Origin: Candidatus Cloacimonas sp. 4484_275
Lineage (GTDB): Bacteria; Cloacimonadota; Cloacimonadia; Cloacimonadales; TCS61
Direction: 5' to 3'
DNA: 7,633 nucleotides
Assembly: GCA_002085205.1 (NCBI GenBank)
Contig: NATF01000053.1
Coordinates: forward strand, 1 to 7,633
Made by a program: the position numbers and the translations under genes. Under the pieces are notes generated by a model that made no database searches, was not told the DNA's origin, and saw only the letters and a list, made by a program, of their open reading frames with translations. This document shows, in pieces, positions 1-6,655 of the stretch; positions within the stretch are counted from its first letter, which is position 1, and each line of letters opens with the position of its first letter.

Positions 1-2340
1 ATCTCCGTCAATATCGCCGTAAGCGGCACTGCGGAAAATGTTTTCCTCAAATTCCCACGGAAAACCTTCCGTTTGTTCAGCATCAATGTTCAAAAGATTA
101 ATATTTCCCGTCACATCGGTAACAAGAATTTCTTTCTCGCCGTCAGCATTAAAATCGGCAATTATCGGATTAGCCTGAAGAGTGTAAAAACTTTGCCAAG
201 GCCAATTTTGTTGAAAAAGAGACAACTCAAAACTCAGTTCAAAAGAACGATGATAGGAAATATCTTCATTTACGGGCGCAAAAATATGCAAATTATAATG
301 ACAAGTTCCCAAAGCGCAATCGGGCGAAATGGAAATTACAAAAGGCGAAGCCGTTACGGAAGTTCCTTCGGCAATGTTTCCGTAAAAAACGGAATCCTGT
401 AAAACCTGAATATCATCGTTTTCAAATTCTATTATCGCATAAACATTCTCCGCATCAGCCCAATCATCATCATTTTCCAAAGTTATTTCTATTTCAATCG
501 TTTCCCCGGGATTGATAAATCCGTCGTTATCGCCCTGAACATCGTTATACACGACATTTTGCGGTTGAATGTAAGGAAAACTTCCCACTGCATCTTTCAC
601 CGAAACGGAAGGGTCGCCGAGAAGAACCAATTCATAATGAACCCAACGCAAAAAAGTATTTGTGAGAGCTTGGTTTGCCAAAACAATTCTGGATTGTGCC
701 AGCGCTTTGCCCAATTGCCGAATGTTGTCGTTGAAAAGTGCTTTGAAAAATTCTATATCGTAAGGCTGCGAAGGACCGTTTGTATTCCCCGGACTGTACC
801 AACCGTAACGCGTATTTCCCACGAAAGCAAATAAACCGGCGTGACCGTTTACCAAATTTTCGGCAATCGATTCTCCCTGATGGCTCGTAGCTTCGTCAAA
901 AGCGGCAGGATAACAACCCTGAGTATAAGCAAATCCATATTCCGTATTCGTATAAGAATTCACCGAACCGATTGTTTGCCCGAAAACAATTGATTGATTG
1001 GAATGTCCCATATGATTAATAATACTCAAACCGGAATTGATAGCATTTGTTACCGCTTGAGGGCTGTAAGTGTCTTCTCTCTGGTAAAGCCGATAAACAT
1101 GATAATTTTCTTCCAGGAAAGGCACTTCCGCAGCAACTTCATCCTTGTAATCTCCTCCCCAAGTAAGCGGATTCCAATTCAGATTTTCTCCCAAAAGATA
1201 AGCAATGTCCGTGCTGATTGTCGTTTCCTCGACATACGATTGAGTTTTATGGAAAAAGTTGTCGAAATCAATCTGAACATCAGCCGGAATTCTTCCGATT
1301 GCAATTTCCGGAATTAAATCCACATCATCCTCAATTTCGCCGAAAACCCGATTCCCATTCGCATCCCAATCATTATCCAAACAACTGTAATACAGATCAC
1401 ACGGCATATGATGATCCACGGTTCCGTAACCGGTATCGATAAAAACCCCGCGAATGGGAATAATTTCGTCATCGCCGCCCAAAAGCACATATTCCAACGG
1501 AAATTCCGTTCCCGAATATGCTTGATAAGCATTGATAATGAAATTTTTTATCTTTTCCGCATCATCACCGCCGGCAAAATTAGAATAAATTTCCGAAGTG
1601 AGAAAAATCTTCGTTTTAACGCCTCTTTCGTTTTTCCAAGATAGAAACTCCTGCAAATATTCTTCTCCGTTTTCATCCGTGATGATTATCATCGAATAAG
1701 GATCGTTGGGATCGGGTAAATCACGCTGAGGAGGAAAATAATTTTTTTGATAGGAAGAAATAACGGCAGGATTCAAAATCGTTCTTTCCAACAATTTTTT
1801 CGTTTCGTTATTTAATAATAAAAATTTATTTTGCGTTTCAAAAAGATTACGGTCAAATTCCGTTTCTACATCAATCTCTACTTTATCATTCCAAACAAGC
1901 TCCTTTTTTACCGGATTGAATTTATACGGAAACAAATTAATCAAAAGTATTTCAAACCCGTTCATCCGTTGTGTTCCCAATACTTTGTAATTCGTTTTGG
2001 GAAACAATTCGTCGGCATTGTAAATCGATTGACTCATTCCTTTTTCGGGAATCGAAAAAGCATTGGAAATCGGTTGGATTTGCTTGGCGTAATCAATGAA
2101 AACATTTTCTATTTTATGAACTTTACCCGCCTTAACAAAATTTATTGATTTGAATTTTTCACCCATCGGCAAAAGAATTTTAACGGGAACATAAGCAATC
2201 TGGGGTTCTCCGTCGTTCAATATTACCGGCAAATCATTTACAAATCCGTTATTTTCTATTTGGGGAACAGGAATATGTATTTCCAATGAAAATAACACCA
2301 CCTGTAACAACAAACCGATTAATAAAAATCTTAACTTCAT
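1..2340 (-). CDS. Secreted gingipain-type cysteine peptidase (family C25) with FG-GAP repeats, 3' end outside window
   Basis: The minus strand is open for 780 codons from ATG 2338-2340 to the left edge with no stop, so this is a 3'-incomplete gene. Start choice: AAGGAG (2348-2353) lies 7 nt upstream, an in-frame stop lies at 2389-2391, and no other ATG lies between. Residues 1-19 (MKLRFLLIGLLLQVVLFSL) form a signal peptide. Residues 20 to about 200 resemble a gingipain propeptide. The peptidase domain spans about 215-580: the DLYYSCLDNDWDANGN block (315-330), DLIPEIAIGRIPA (341-353), the His motif NHMGHSN (catalytic His probably H446), the Cys motif TQGCYPAAFD (C476), the GNTRYGW block (508-514) and the domain-ending LLGDPSVS (573-580). 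Residues 581 to about 705 look like a CARDB or Ig-like beta domain. Residues 725-780 begin FG-GAP/VCBS-type repeats with Asp-rich calcium loops (DFNADGEKE at 729, DIDGD at 776). It is expected to be exported and cleave extracellular protein. A C-terminal type IX sorting domain, common in such proteins, would lie beyond the window. The family call is firm; the substrate is unknown. Confidence 0.93.
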   Translation of the reverse strand, partial: MKLRFLLIGLLLQVVLFSLEIHIPVPQIENNGFVNDLPVILNDGEPQIAYVPVKILLPMGEKFKSINFVKAGKVHKIENVFIDYAKQIQPISNAFSIPEKGMSQSIYNADELFPKTNYKVLGTQRMNGFEILLINLFPYKFNPVKKELVWNDKVEIDVETEFDRNLFETQNKFLLLNNETKKLLERTILNPAVISSYQKNYFPPQRDLPDPNDPYSMIIITDENGEEYLQEFLSWKNERGVKTKIFLTSEIYSNFAGGDDAEKIKNFIINAYQAYSGTEFPLEYVLLGGDDEIIPIRGVFIDTGYGTVDHHMPCDLYYSCLDNDWDANGNRVFGEIEDDVDLIPEIAIGRIPADVQIDFDNFFHKTQSYVEETTISTDIAYLLGENLNWNPLTWGGDYKDEVAAEVPFLEENYHVYRLYQREDTYSPQAVTNAINSGLSIINHMGHSNQSIVFGQTIGSVNSYTNTEYGFAYTQGCYPAAFDEATSHQGESIAENLVNGHAGLFAFVGNTRYGWYSPGNTNGPSQPYDIEFFKALFNDNIRQLGKALAQSRIVLANQALTNTFLRWVHYELVLLGDPSVSVKDAVGSFPYIQPQNVVYNDVQGDNDGFINPGETIEIEITLENDDDWADAENVYAIIEFENDDIQVLQDSVFYGNIAEGTSVTASPFVISISPDCALGTCHYNLHIFAPVNEDISYHRSFELSFELSLFQQNWPWQSFYTLQANPIIADFNADGEKEILVTDVTGNINLLNIDAEQTEGFPWEFEENIFRSAAYGDIDGD

Positions 2341-2347
2341 TACTACA

Positions 2348-2353
2348 CTCCTT
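2348..2353 (-). promoter_or_regulatory. Shine-Dalgarno of the C25 peptidase gene
   Basis: On the minus strand the sequence reads AAGGAG, 7 nt before the ATG at 2340-2338. It fixes the start of the peptidase and agrees with the signal peptide that begins right there. Confidence 0.8.
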
Positions 2354-2460
2354 CTTTGAAATTGACACAAATTTGGTCTTTTTATAGGTCAAGAAAAAAA
2401 TAATCGGCGGAATTTATTGCCTTCAAAAAATCCGATTTACCGGAAATTAACAGCGATTTA

Positions 2461-2488
2461 TTGACAATAAAAAGCTCATTTTAATTTT
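2461..2488 (+). promoter_or_regulatory. Candidate promoter of tRNA-Pro
   Basis: A perfect TTGACA (-35) sits at 2461-2466. An AT-rich stretch, TTTTAATTTTTG, follows at 2479-2490 and could serve as the -10 (for example TAATTT at 2482-2487 with a 15-nt spacer). That would put transcription start a few bases before the tRNA at 2497. The -10 match is poor, so only the -35 is convincing. The 156-bp region 2341-2496 also contains the 5' leader of the divergent peptidase gene, and nothing else could be recognised in it. Confidence 0.35.
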
Positions 2489-2496
2489 TGCACCGT

Positions 2497-2573
2497 CGGG
2501 ATGTAGCGCAGTTCGGTAGCGCGTACGGTTCGGGACCGTGAGGTCGCAGGTTCAAATCCTGTCATCCCGACCA
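2497..2573 (+). tRNA. tRNA-Pro (anticodon CGG), CCA encoded
   Basis: A full cloverleaf can be drawn. The acceptor stem CGGGATG (2497-2503) pairs perfectly with CATCCCG (2563-2569). The D-stem is GCGC/GCGC (2506-2509 with 2519-2522). The anticodon stem is TACGG/CCGTG (2524-2528 with 2536-2540), with loop TTCGGGA and anticodon CGG at 2531-2533. The variable loop has 5 nt. The T-arm is GCAGG/CCTGT with loop TTCAAAT (2546-2562). The discriminator is A2570, and CCA is encoded at 2571-2573. It reads the proline codon CCG. The gene stands alone, between a divergent protease gene and a truncated reading frame. A run of six T follows immediately (2574-2579) and may help end the transcript. Confidence 0.96.
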
Positions 2574-2650
2574 TTTTTTATTTTGAATCAATTATTTGAC
2601 AGAATTACTTTTCCCATAAATTTAAGGTTCGTAAAATTGTTTTCGTCGGT

Positions 2651-2833
2651 TGACGAAAAGATAATTTTCCAATCGGAAAAATTCAACAATGGTTTGCATA
2701 CGGTTCCGTTAGCTTCAATGTTTATGTAACCGCTATTTTCCCGGACAAAATAAAAATTAAATTTCAAGACAAGGAATATATCATCAATTCCGGTAAAGGT
2801 TGGCGCAGATACCCTAAAGGCTATTTTGAAAAT
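2651..2833 (+). pseudogene. Start-less coding remnant continuous with the frame of the next CDS
   Basis: Read in the frame of the ATG at 2834, this stretch gives protein-like sequence: IGKIQQWFAYGSVSFNVYV, then IFPDKIKIKFQDKEYIIN, then SGKGWRRYPKGYFEN, leading straight into MPEKLIRF. It has the pattern of a LolA-like beta-sheet protein: strands, a PDK turn, and a GKGWR element. There is no ATG, GTG or TTG in frame between the TGA at 2648-2650 and 2834, so it cannot be translated from a normal start. No signal peptide is present, and only 77 bp separate the TGA from the tRNA. I read it as the surviving middle part of a gene that lost its 5' end. A sequencing error at the TGA would not rescue it, because another in-frame TGA (2597-2599) lies just upstream. 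Confidence 0.6.
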
Positions 2834-3223
2834 ATGCCGGAAAAACTTATTCGCTTTCTTTCCATAAACTTGAATCGCAATCTCATCAATATCATCAAAT
2901 TCAAAACCAAATATCGAATCGTATATCTCGGTTCTCAGCATTTTCAGGGAAAAAATTGCGATGTAGTTCTATTGCAAAACGAAAATTTCCAAATGAAAAC
3001 ATTGATTGATAAAAAATCCCATTTGCCCGTGCAAATGATTTACAAAAATTTGGAAACCGACGAACCGGAAGTTTTCTACCGCAATATAGAAAAATACGCG
3101 GACATCAACGGTATAAAATATCCGGTCCATACGGTTACTTTCGACCAAAACGGAGAAAAGATTTGTGAAATCAAATTGGAATCCGTTGAATTTAATGTTC
3201 CCGTAAACGAGGAAGAATTTTAA
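2834..3223 (+). CDS. Hypothetical protein, C-terminal part of a LolA-like (outer-membrane-lipoprotein-sorting-type) protein; probably a gene fragment
   Basis: This 129-residue open frame begins at the first available ATG and ends with TAA at 3221-3223. The ribosome site is weak (AAAGG at 2815-2819, about 14 nt away). The sequence carries late elements seen in LolA/LolB-fold periplasmic proteins: a GSQHFQGKNCDVVLLQ strand pair (residues 33-48), an MKTLIDKKSHLPVQMIYKN element (residues 54-72) of the 'fixed-substrate, poorly converted' type, YADINGIKYPVHTVTF (88-103), and an ending of the form IKLESVEFNVPVNEEEF. The N-terminal half expected for the fold, with its signal peptide, is not encoded downstream of this ATG; part of it lies in frame upstream at 2651-2833. 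The protein is therefore either a cytoplasmic leftover or not made at all. The family assignment rests on motif memory only. Similar domains also occur at the end of some M16 peptidase-type proteins. Confidence 0.55.
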   Translation: MPEKLIRFLSINLNRNLINIIKFKTKYRIVYLGSQHFQGKNCDVVLLQNENFQMKTLIDKKSHLPVQMIYKNLETDEPEVFYRNIEKYADINGIKYPVHTVTFDQNGEKICEIKLESVEFNVPVNEEEF

Positions 3224-3425
3224 AATTTTCTCAAATCAAAATCTTTCTTTTCATAAAATTTCTCTAAAAATAACTTTTTTTGTAACCATTAAAAACAAAT
3301 TTAATTAAATAATAAGATAGTTTTAAAAAATTTTTTGGCTTGACAAAGAATAAAGCCGGAAAAGAAAAGTTAGCAGATTTATACAAAAAGTGCTAAAATA
3401 GGAGTGAGAGGAGGTTCAAGGAAAC
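3224..3425 (+). promoter_or_regulatory. AT-rich leader with probable promoter of the gld-like operon
   Basis: This 202-bp non-coding gap precedes the four-gene operon and must carry its promoter. A TTGACA occurs at 3340-3345, behind an A/T block (AAAAAATTTTTT at 3325-3336) that could act as an UP-type element, but no good -10 box sits 16-18 nt downstream. TTATAC (3379-3384) and TAAAAT (3394-3399) are other -10-like hexamers without clear -35 partners. The ribosome site AGGAGG (3409-3414) is strong but lies 11 nt from the ATG at 3426, slightly long. No riboswitch-like structure was recognised. Confidence 0.3.
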
Positions 3426-4361
3426 ATGATAAAACTGCAAGATCTAACTAAGGATTACGGCGAATTGCGGGCGGTTGATCACATCAATTTGGAAATTCAC
3501 GACGGTGAGATTCTTGGTATGCTCGGTCCGAACGGAGCCGGAAAATCGACTACATTGAAAATGATAACTTGTTATTTCGAGCCGACGGAAGGAAACATTT
3601 TCGTTGATAATTACAATGTTTTGGACAATTCGCGAGAAATCAGAAAAATGATAGGTTATCTTCCCGAAAACAATCCGCTTTATCTGGAAATGACGGTTTA
3701 CGATTATTTGGAATATGTGGCGGAAATCAGAGAAGTTGCCGATTTCAAACACAGATTAAAAGAGGTTATCGATAAATGCGGATTACACGGCGTAATTTCC
3801 AAACCGATTAACACGCTTTCCAAAGGTTACAAACAAAGAGTGGGAATTGCCCAAGCGATTATTCACAATCCCAAAATTTTGATTCTCGACGAACCGACTT
3901 CCGGTCTTGATCCGAACCAAATCATGGAAATCCGCGAACTGATAAAAGAGCTCGGAAAAGAAAAAACTCTTATCATCTCCAGCCACATTTTGCAAGAAGT
4001 ACAAGCCGTTTGCGATCGAATCGTCATAATCAACAAAGGAAAAATCGTAGCGGATGGTTCTGCCGACGAACTTAAATCCAACATTCAAAACAAAACAAAA
4101 CTTTCTTTGGAATTGATTGCTCCCGAAAACGAAATCTCCGAACTGGCGGAAAAAGTCGCCGAGATTGAACTTCTTTCGTATGAAAATGTTGGAAACAATG
4201 TAATCAAAGCAGTTATTGAATACGATAACAAACAGGATAAACGAGCAGACATTTACCAATTTATTAAATCCAAAGATTGGACACTTCTGGAAATGCATCG
4301 CGAATTCATCAGCTTGGAAGATGTATTCAGAAATCTTACCATTGAAGAAGGAGGAGAATGA
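3426..4361 (+). CDS. gldA: ABC transporter ATP-binding protein, GldA-like
   Basis: This 311-residue nucleotide-binding subunit would drive an ABC-2 type transporter from the cytoplasmic face. All ATPase motifs are intact: Walker A GPNGAGKST (34-42), a Q-loop region GYLPENNPLY (77-86) with Glu in the usual Gln place, signature LSKGYKQRVG (131-140), Walker B ILILDEP (151-157), D-loop SGLDPNQ (159-165) and H-loop SSH (His187). Residues from about 220 on form a C-terminal extension of the type found in DrrA/NatA/GldA-like ATPases. ATG 3426 is preceded by AGGAGG. The stop overlaps the start of the permease gene, so the two are translationally coupled. In Bacteroidota, GldA with GldF and GldG is needed for gliding. 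The symbol here indicates family resemblance from sequence and gene order; the transported substrate is unknown, and a generic ABC-2 exporter is the alternative. Confidence 0.9.
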   Translation: MIKLQDLTKDYGELRAVDHINLEIHDGEILGMLGPNGAGKSTTLKMITCYFEPTEGNIFVDNYNVLDNSREIRKMIGYLPENNPLYLEMTVYDYLEYVAEIREVADFKHRLKEVIDKCGLHGVISKPINTLSKGYKQRVGIAQAIIHNPKILILDEPTSGLDPNQIMEIRELIKELGKEKTLIISSHILQEVQAVCDRIVIINKGKIVADGSADELKSNIQNKTKLSLELIAPENEISELAEKVAEIELLSYENVGNNVIKAVIEYDNKQDKRADIYQFIKSKDWTLLEMHREFISLEDVFRNLTIEEGGE

Positions 4362-5074
4362 TGAATTACACTTCGGTCATCATGAAAAAAGAATTAAAAT
4401 CATACTTCAAAACGCCGACCGCATATATTTTCCTGGTTCCGTTTTTACTGATAAGCGGATGGTTTTTTGCAAGTCCGCTTTTTGTTAATAACGAAGCCGA
4501 TTTAAGGTCGTTTTTCAACATAGTTCCCTGGATTTATATTATTTTTGTTCCGGCAATAACGATGGGTTTGATGGCGAAAGAAAAAAATACCGGAACCATT
4601 GAACTTCTAACCACATTCCCCATCAAAGATTCGGAAATCGTGATGGGAAAATTTTGGGCGGCGGTTATTTTGATTGCCGTCGGGCTTCTTTTTTCTCTGT
4701 TCTATTTCTTCACGATTGTCATTCTGGGAAAAAACATAGATTACGGTTCCATTTTCTGCGGTTATTTGGGTTTATTATTTCTGGGAGCGGTTTATAGCGC
4801 CATTGGAATTTTTGCTTCCAGTTTAACCAATAACCAAATCGTAGCATTCATTATCAGTTTTTTTATAATTTTTTTCCTTCATATCGTCGGTTACTCGCTT
4901 TTCTTTATTCCCGGTTTTTTGGTCGGAATCTTCCAATACATCAGCGTCGGCTATCATTTATCAAATCTTTCGCGCGGAGTGATAGACACAAGAAATGTGA
5001 TTTATTTTCTCAGTTTGATAGTCTTGTTTTTGAAACTTTCGATGGTTTCCTTGCAAAGCAGAAGATGGAGATAG
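4358..5074 (+). CDS. gldF: ABC-2 type permease, GldF-like
   Basis: This 238-residue integral membrane protein is the channel partner of the preceding ATPase. It has six hydrophobic segments at about 22-41, 54-73, 100-123, 131-153, 160-186 and 212-232. After helix 2 comes the ABC-2 hallmark MAKEKNTGTIELLTTFPI (72-89), which contacts the ATPase in this family. The end, SRGVIDTRNVIYFLSLIVLF followed by a basic RRWR tail, is typical of GldF/NosY-like permeases. The length is normal for GldF. Two adjacent ATGs compete: 4358, overlapping the ATPase stop as ATGA, and 4361. The AGGAGG at 4349-4354 is 3 nt from the first and 6 nt from the second, so 4361 may be the real start, shortening the protein by one Met. 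Only one permease gene is present, so the transporter probably works as a homodimer. Confidence 0.88.
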   Translation: MMNYTSVIMKKELKSYFKTPTAYIFLVPFLLISGWFFASPLFVNNEADLRSFFNIVPWIYIIFVPAITMGLMAKEKNTGTIELLTTFPIKDSEIVMGKFWAAVILIAVGLLFSLFYFFTIVILGKNIDYGSIFCGYLGLLFLGAVYSAIGIFASSLTNNQIVAFIISFFIIFFLHIVGYSLFFIPGFLVGIFQYISVGYHLSNLSRGVIDTRNVIYFLSLIVLFLKLSMVSLQSRRWR

Positions 5075-5083
5075 GAGGACGAT

Positions 5084-6655
5084 ATGAAAAAAAACAATGC
5101 AACCACCACCAATATAATAATCTTTATCGCTATTTTGGTTTTCATAAATTTGATTTCCATTTCCATATTTACCAGAATCGATTTTTCCAAAGGAAAAATT
5201 TATTCGCTTTCCAAAGCCAGTAAAAACGCGGTGAGAAATTTGGAAGATCGTTTGGTAATTAAGGCGTACTTTTCCAAAAATCTTCCCGGAGAATTGGCGG
5301 ATGCTCGTCGTTTCACCCAGGATATTTTATCGGAATATCAGGCTTATTCTCACGGAAAACTTCGTTTTGAATTCATCGATCCTTCCGATGAGGAAAAACT
5401 GAAACAGGAAGCCAATAAAAACCATATTACACCTTACACGATTCGTGTTTTGAAAAACGACCAATATGTCGTGCGTGAAATTTATATGGGTTTGGCTTTT
5501 CTCTATCGTGACAAAACGGAAACGATTCCGATCGTGCAAAATACGCGCGGTTTGGAATACGACATCACCAGCACAATAAAAAAAATCACCGCTCAAGGTC
5601 TGAAAAAAGTCGCAATGTTCGAAATGGAAGAACCGGCACCGCTTAAAAATGCTCAAGGAGAAAAATTTTCCGTTGTCAGACAACTCGTTTCCGAAAATTA
5701 TGAACTTTCCACAACAGACCTCTTTTCCAAAGTGGATACGACAATCGCCGCTCTTATTTTTACGGGAGTGGAAGATTCGCTCGCCGAAGAACAACTTTAT
5801 AACCTTGATCAATATCTTATGAACGGCGGAAACATTATTTTCTTCCAAGATAAAGTGAAAGCGGATCTGCAAAACCAAAAAGCCGAACAAATCAAATCCA
5901 ATCTGTTTGCTCTTCTTCTCAATTACGGAATAAACATCAAAACAAATTTGGTCGCCGATGCCGAATGCGGAGCCGTTCAAGTTCAAAGACAACAAGGATT
6001 TTTCCGCATCAATACGCCTGTAAATTATCCGTTTTTTCCGGTTATTCATAATGTAAATAAGGAAAATTTGATTGTGAAAAATCTGGATCAAATGCAGATG
6101 ATTTTCGCTTCGGAAATAGATACCACCAAATCGAAAGAAGGAATTTCATTTGAACCGCTTTTCTTCACTTCCGACCATTCGGGCGAAGTGAAAGCTCCCC
6201 GTCTCGACATTTCCGTAATGAAATATCTGAATAAAAATTTAAAAGCCATGTTTAATGACGGTCCCAAAATCGTAGCGGGAATTTATTCGGGAAAATTTCC
6301 GAGTTATTTCAGAAATAATCCGAATTATCCGGAAGCAATAAAAGAAAGTCCCGAAGTAAAAATTTTGTTTGTAACGGACTCGGATTTCATTCAGGACGGA
6401 GCAGGAGCCGGAATCAAAGGAAACATGGATTTTGTTCTGAATGCGTTGGATTACATGGCTTCCGATGCGTCGCTCATCAGCATTCGTTCTCGCGAAACGG
6501 AATATCGTCCTCTGCGAGCAATCAGTCCGACATCCAAAAAAATAGTTCGTTGGTTCAACATTCTTTTCCCGTCAATTCTGTTGATTATTATCGGCATTTT
6601 AATATATAAAAACGAATTGAAAAAGCGAAAAATTATAGGAGAGCTCTATGAATAA
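5084..6655 (+). CDS. gldG: GldG-like ABC transporter auxiliary protein (ABC_transp_aux domain)
   Basis: This 523-residue protein is anchored by an N-terminal helix (about 10-30) and a C-terminal helix (about 492-508) with a short basic cytoplasmic tail (KNELKKRK). The region between them would face the periplasm. After helix 1 comes RIDFSKGKIYSLSKAS (31-46), the family's usual entry motif, then a thioredoxin/GATase-like region: LVIKAYFSKNLPG (57-69), LRFEFIDPSD (93-102), LEYDITSTIKKI (157-168), and a sheet-helix region ending YLMNGGNIIFFQD (244-256). LFVTDSDFIQDG follows nearer the C-terminus. This matches the GldG / ABC_transp_aux architecture. The AGGAGG at 5073-5078 overlaps the permease stop and is 5 nt from the ATG. 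In gliding Bacteroidota GldG works with GldA and GldF. Related proteins exist in many non-gliding phyla, so the role here is inferred to be substrate handling or transporter assembly. Confidence 0.88.
   Translation: MKKNNATTTNIIIFIAILVFINLISISIFTRIDFSKGKIYSLSKASKNAVRNLEDRLVIKAYFSKNLPGELADARRFTQDILSEYQAYSHGKLRFEFIDPSDEEKLKQEANKNHITPYTIRVLKNDQYVVREIYMGLAFLYRDKTETIPIVQNTRGLEYDITSTIKKITAQGLKKVAMFEMEEPAPLKNAQGEKFSVVRQLVSENYELSTTDLFSKVDTTIAALIFTGVEDSLAEEQLYNLDQYLMNGGNIIFFQDKVKADLQNQKAEQIKSNLFALLLNYGINIKTNLVADAECGAVQVQRQQGFFRINTPVNYPFFPVIHNVNKENLIVKNLDQMQMIFASEIDTTKSKEGISFEPLFFTSDHSGEVKAPRLDISVMKYLNKNLKAMFNDGPKIVAGIYSGKFPSYFRNNPNYPEAIKESPEVKILFVTDSDFIQDGAGAGIKGNMDFVLNALDYMASDASLISIRSRETEYRPLRAISPTSKKIVRWFNILFPSILLIIIGILIYKNELKKRKIIGELYE

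Noticed and set aside
73..2148. Several short plus-strand open frames (for example 73-402, 994-1317, 1831-2148)
   Set aside because: All lie opposite the continuous 780-codon C25 peptidase frame and show no domain-like sequence.
2387..2392. TTGACC on the minus strand as a -35 for the peptidase gene
   Set aside because: No acceptable -10 hexamer lies 16-18 nt downstream; the promoter could not be placed.
2538..2729. A 63-codon plus-strand frame starting inside the tRNA
   Set aside because: It starts within the tRNA anticodon arm, has no ribosome site, and competes with the better-supported frame of the remnant.
2588..2941. A 117-codon open frame on the minus strand
   Set aside because: It is antisense to the LolA-like remnant, whose plus-strand frame shows recognisable protein features. 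It has no ribosome site of note and looks like a shadow.
3337..3357. Small hairpin GGCTT...AAGCC near the TTGACA upstream of the gld-like operon
   Set aside because: It has only 5 bp with an 11-nt loop and no T-run after it on either strand, so it is too weak to call a terminator or regulator.
3783..4298. A 171-codon minus-strand open frame
   Set aside because: It is the antisense shadow of the ABC ATPase, which has all its motifs on the plus strand.
5327..6091. A 254-codon open frame on the minus strand
   Set aside because: It lies wholly opposite the GldG-like gene, is rich in Phe/Ile and Cys/His as expected for a mirror of Lys/Glu-rich coding, and has no family resemblance.
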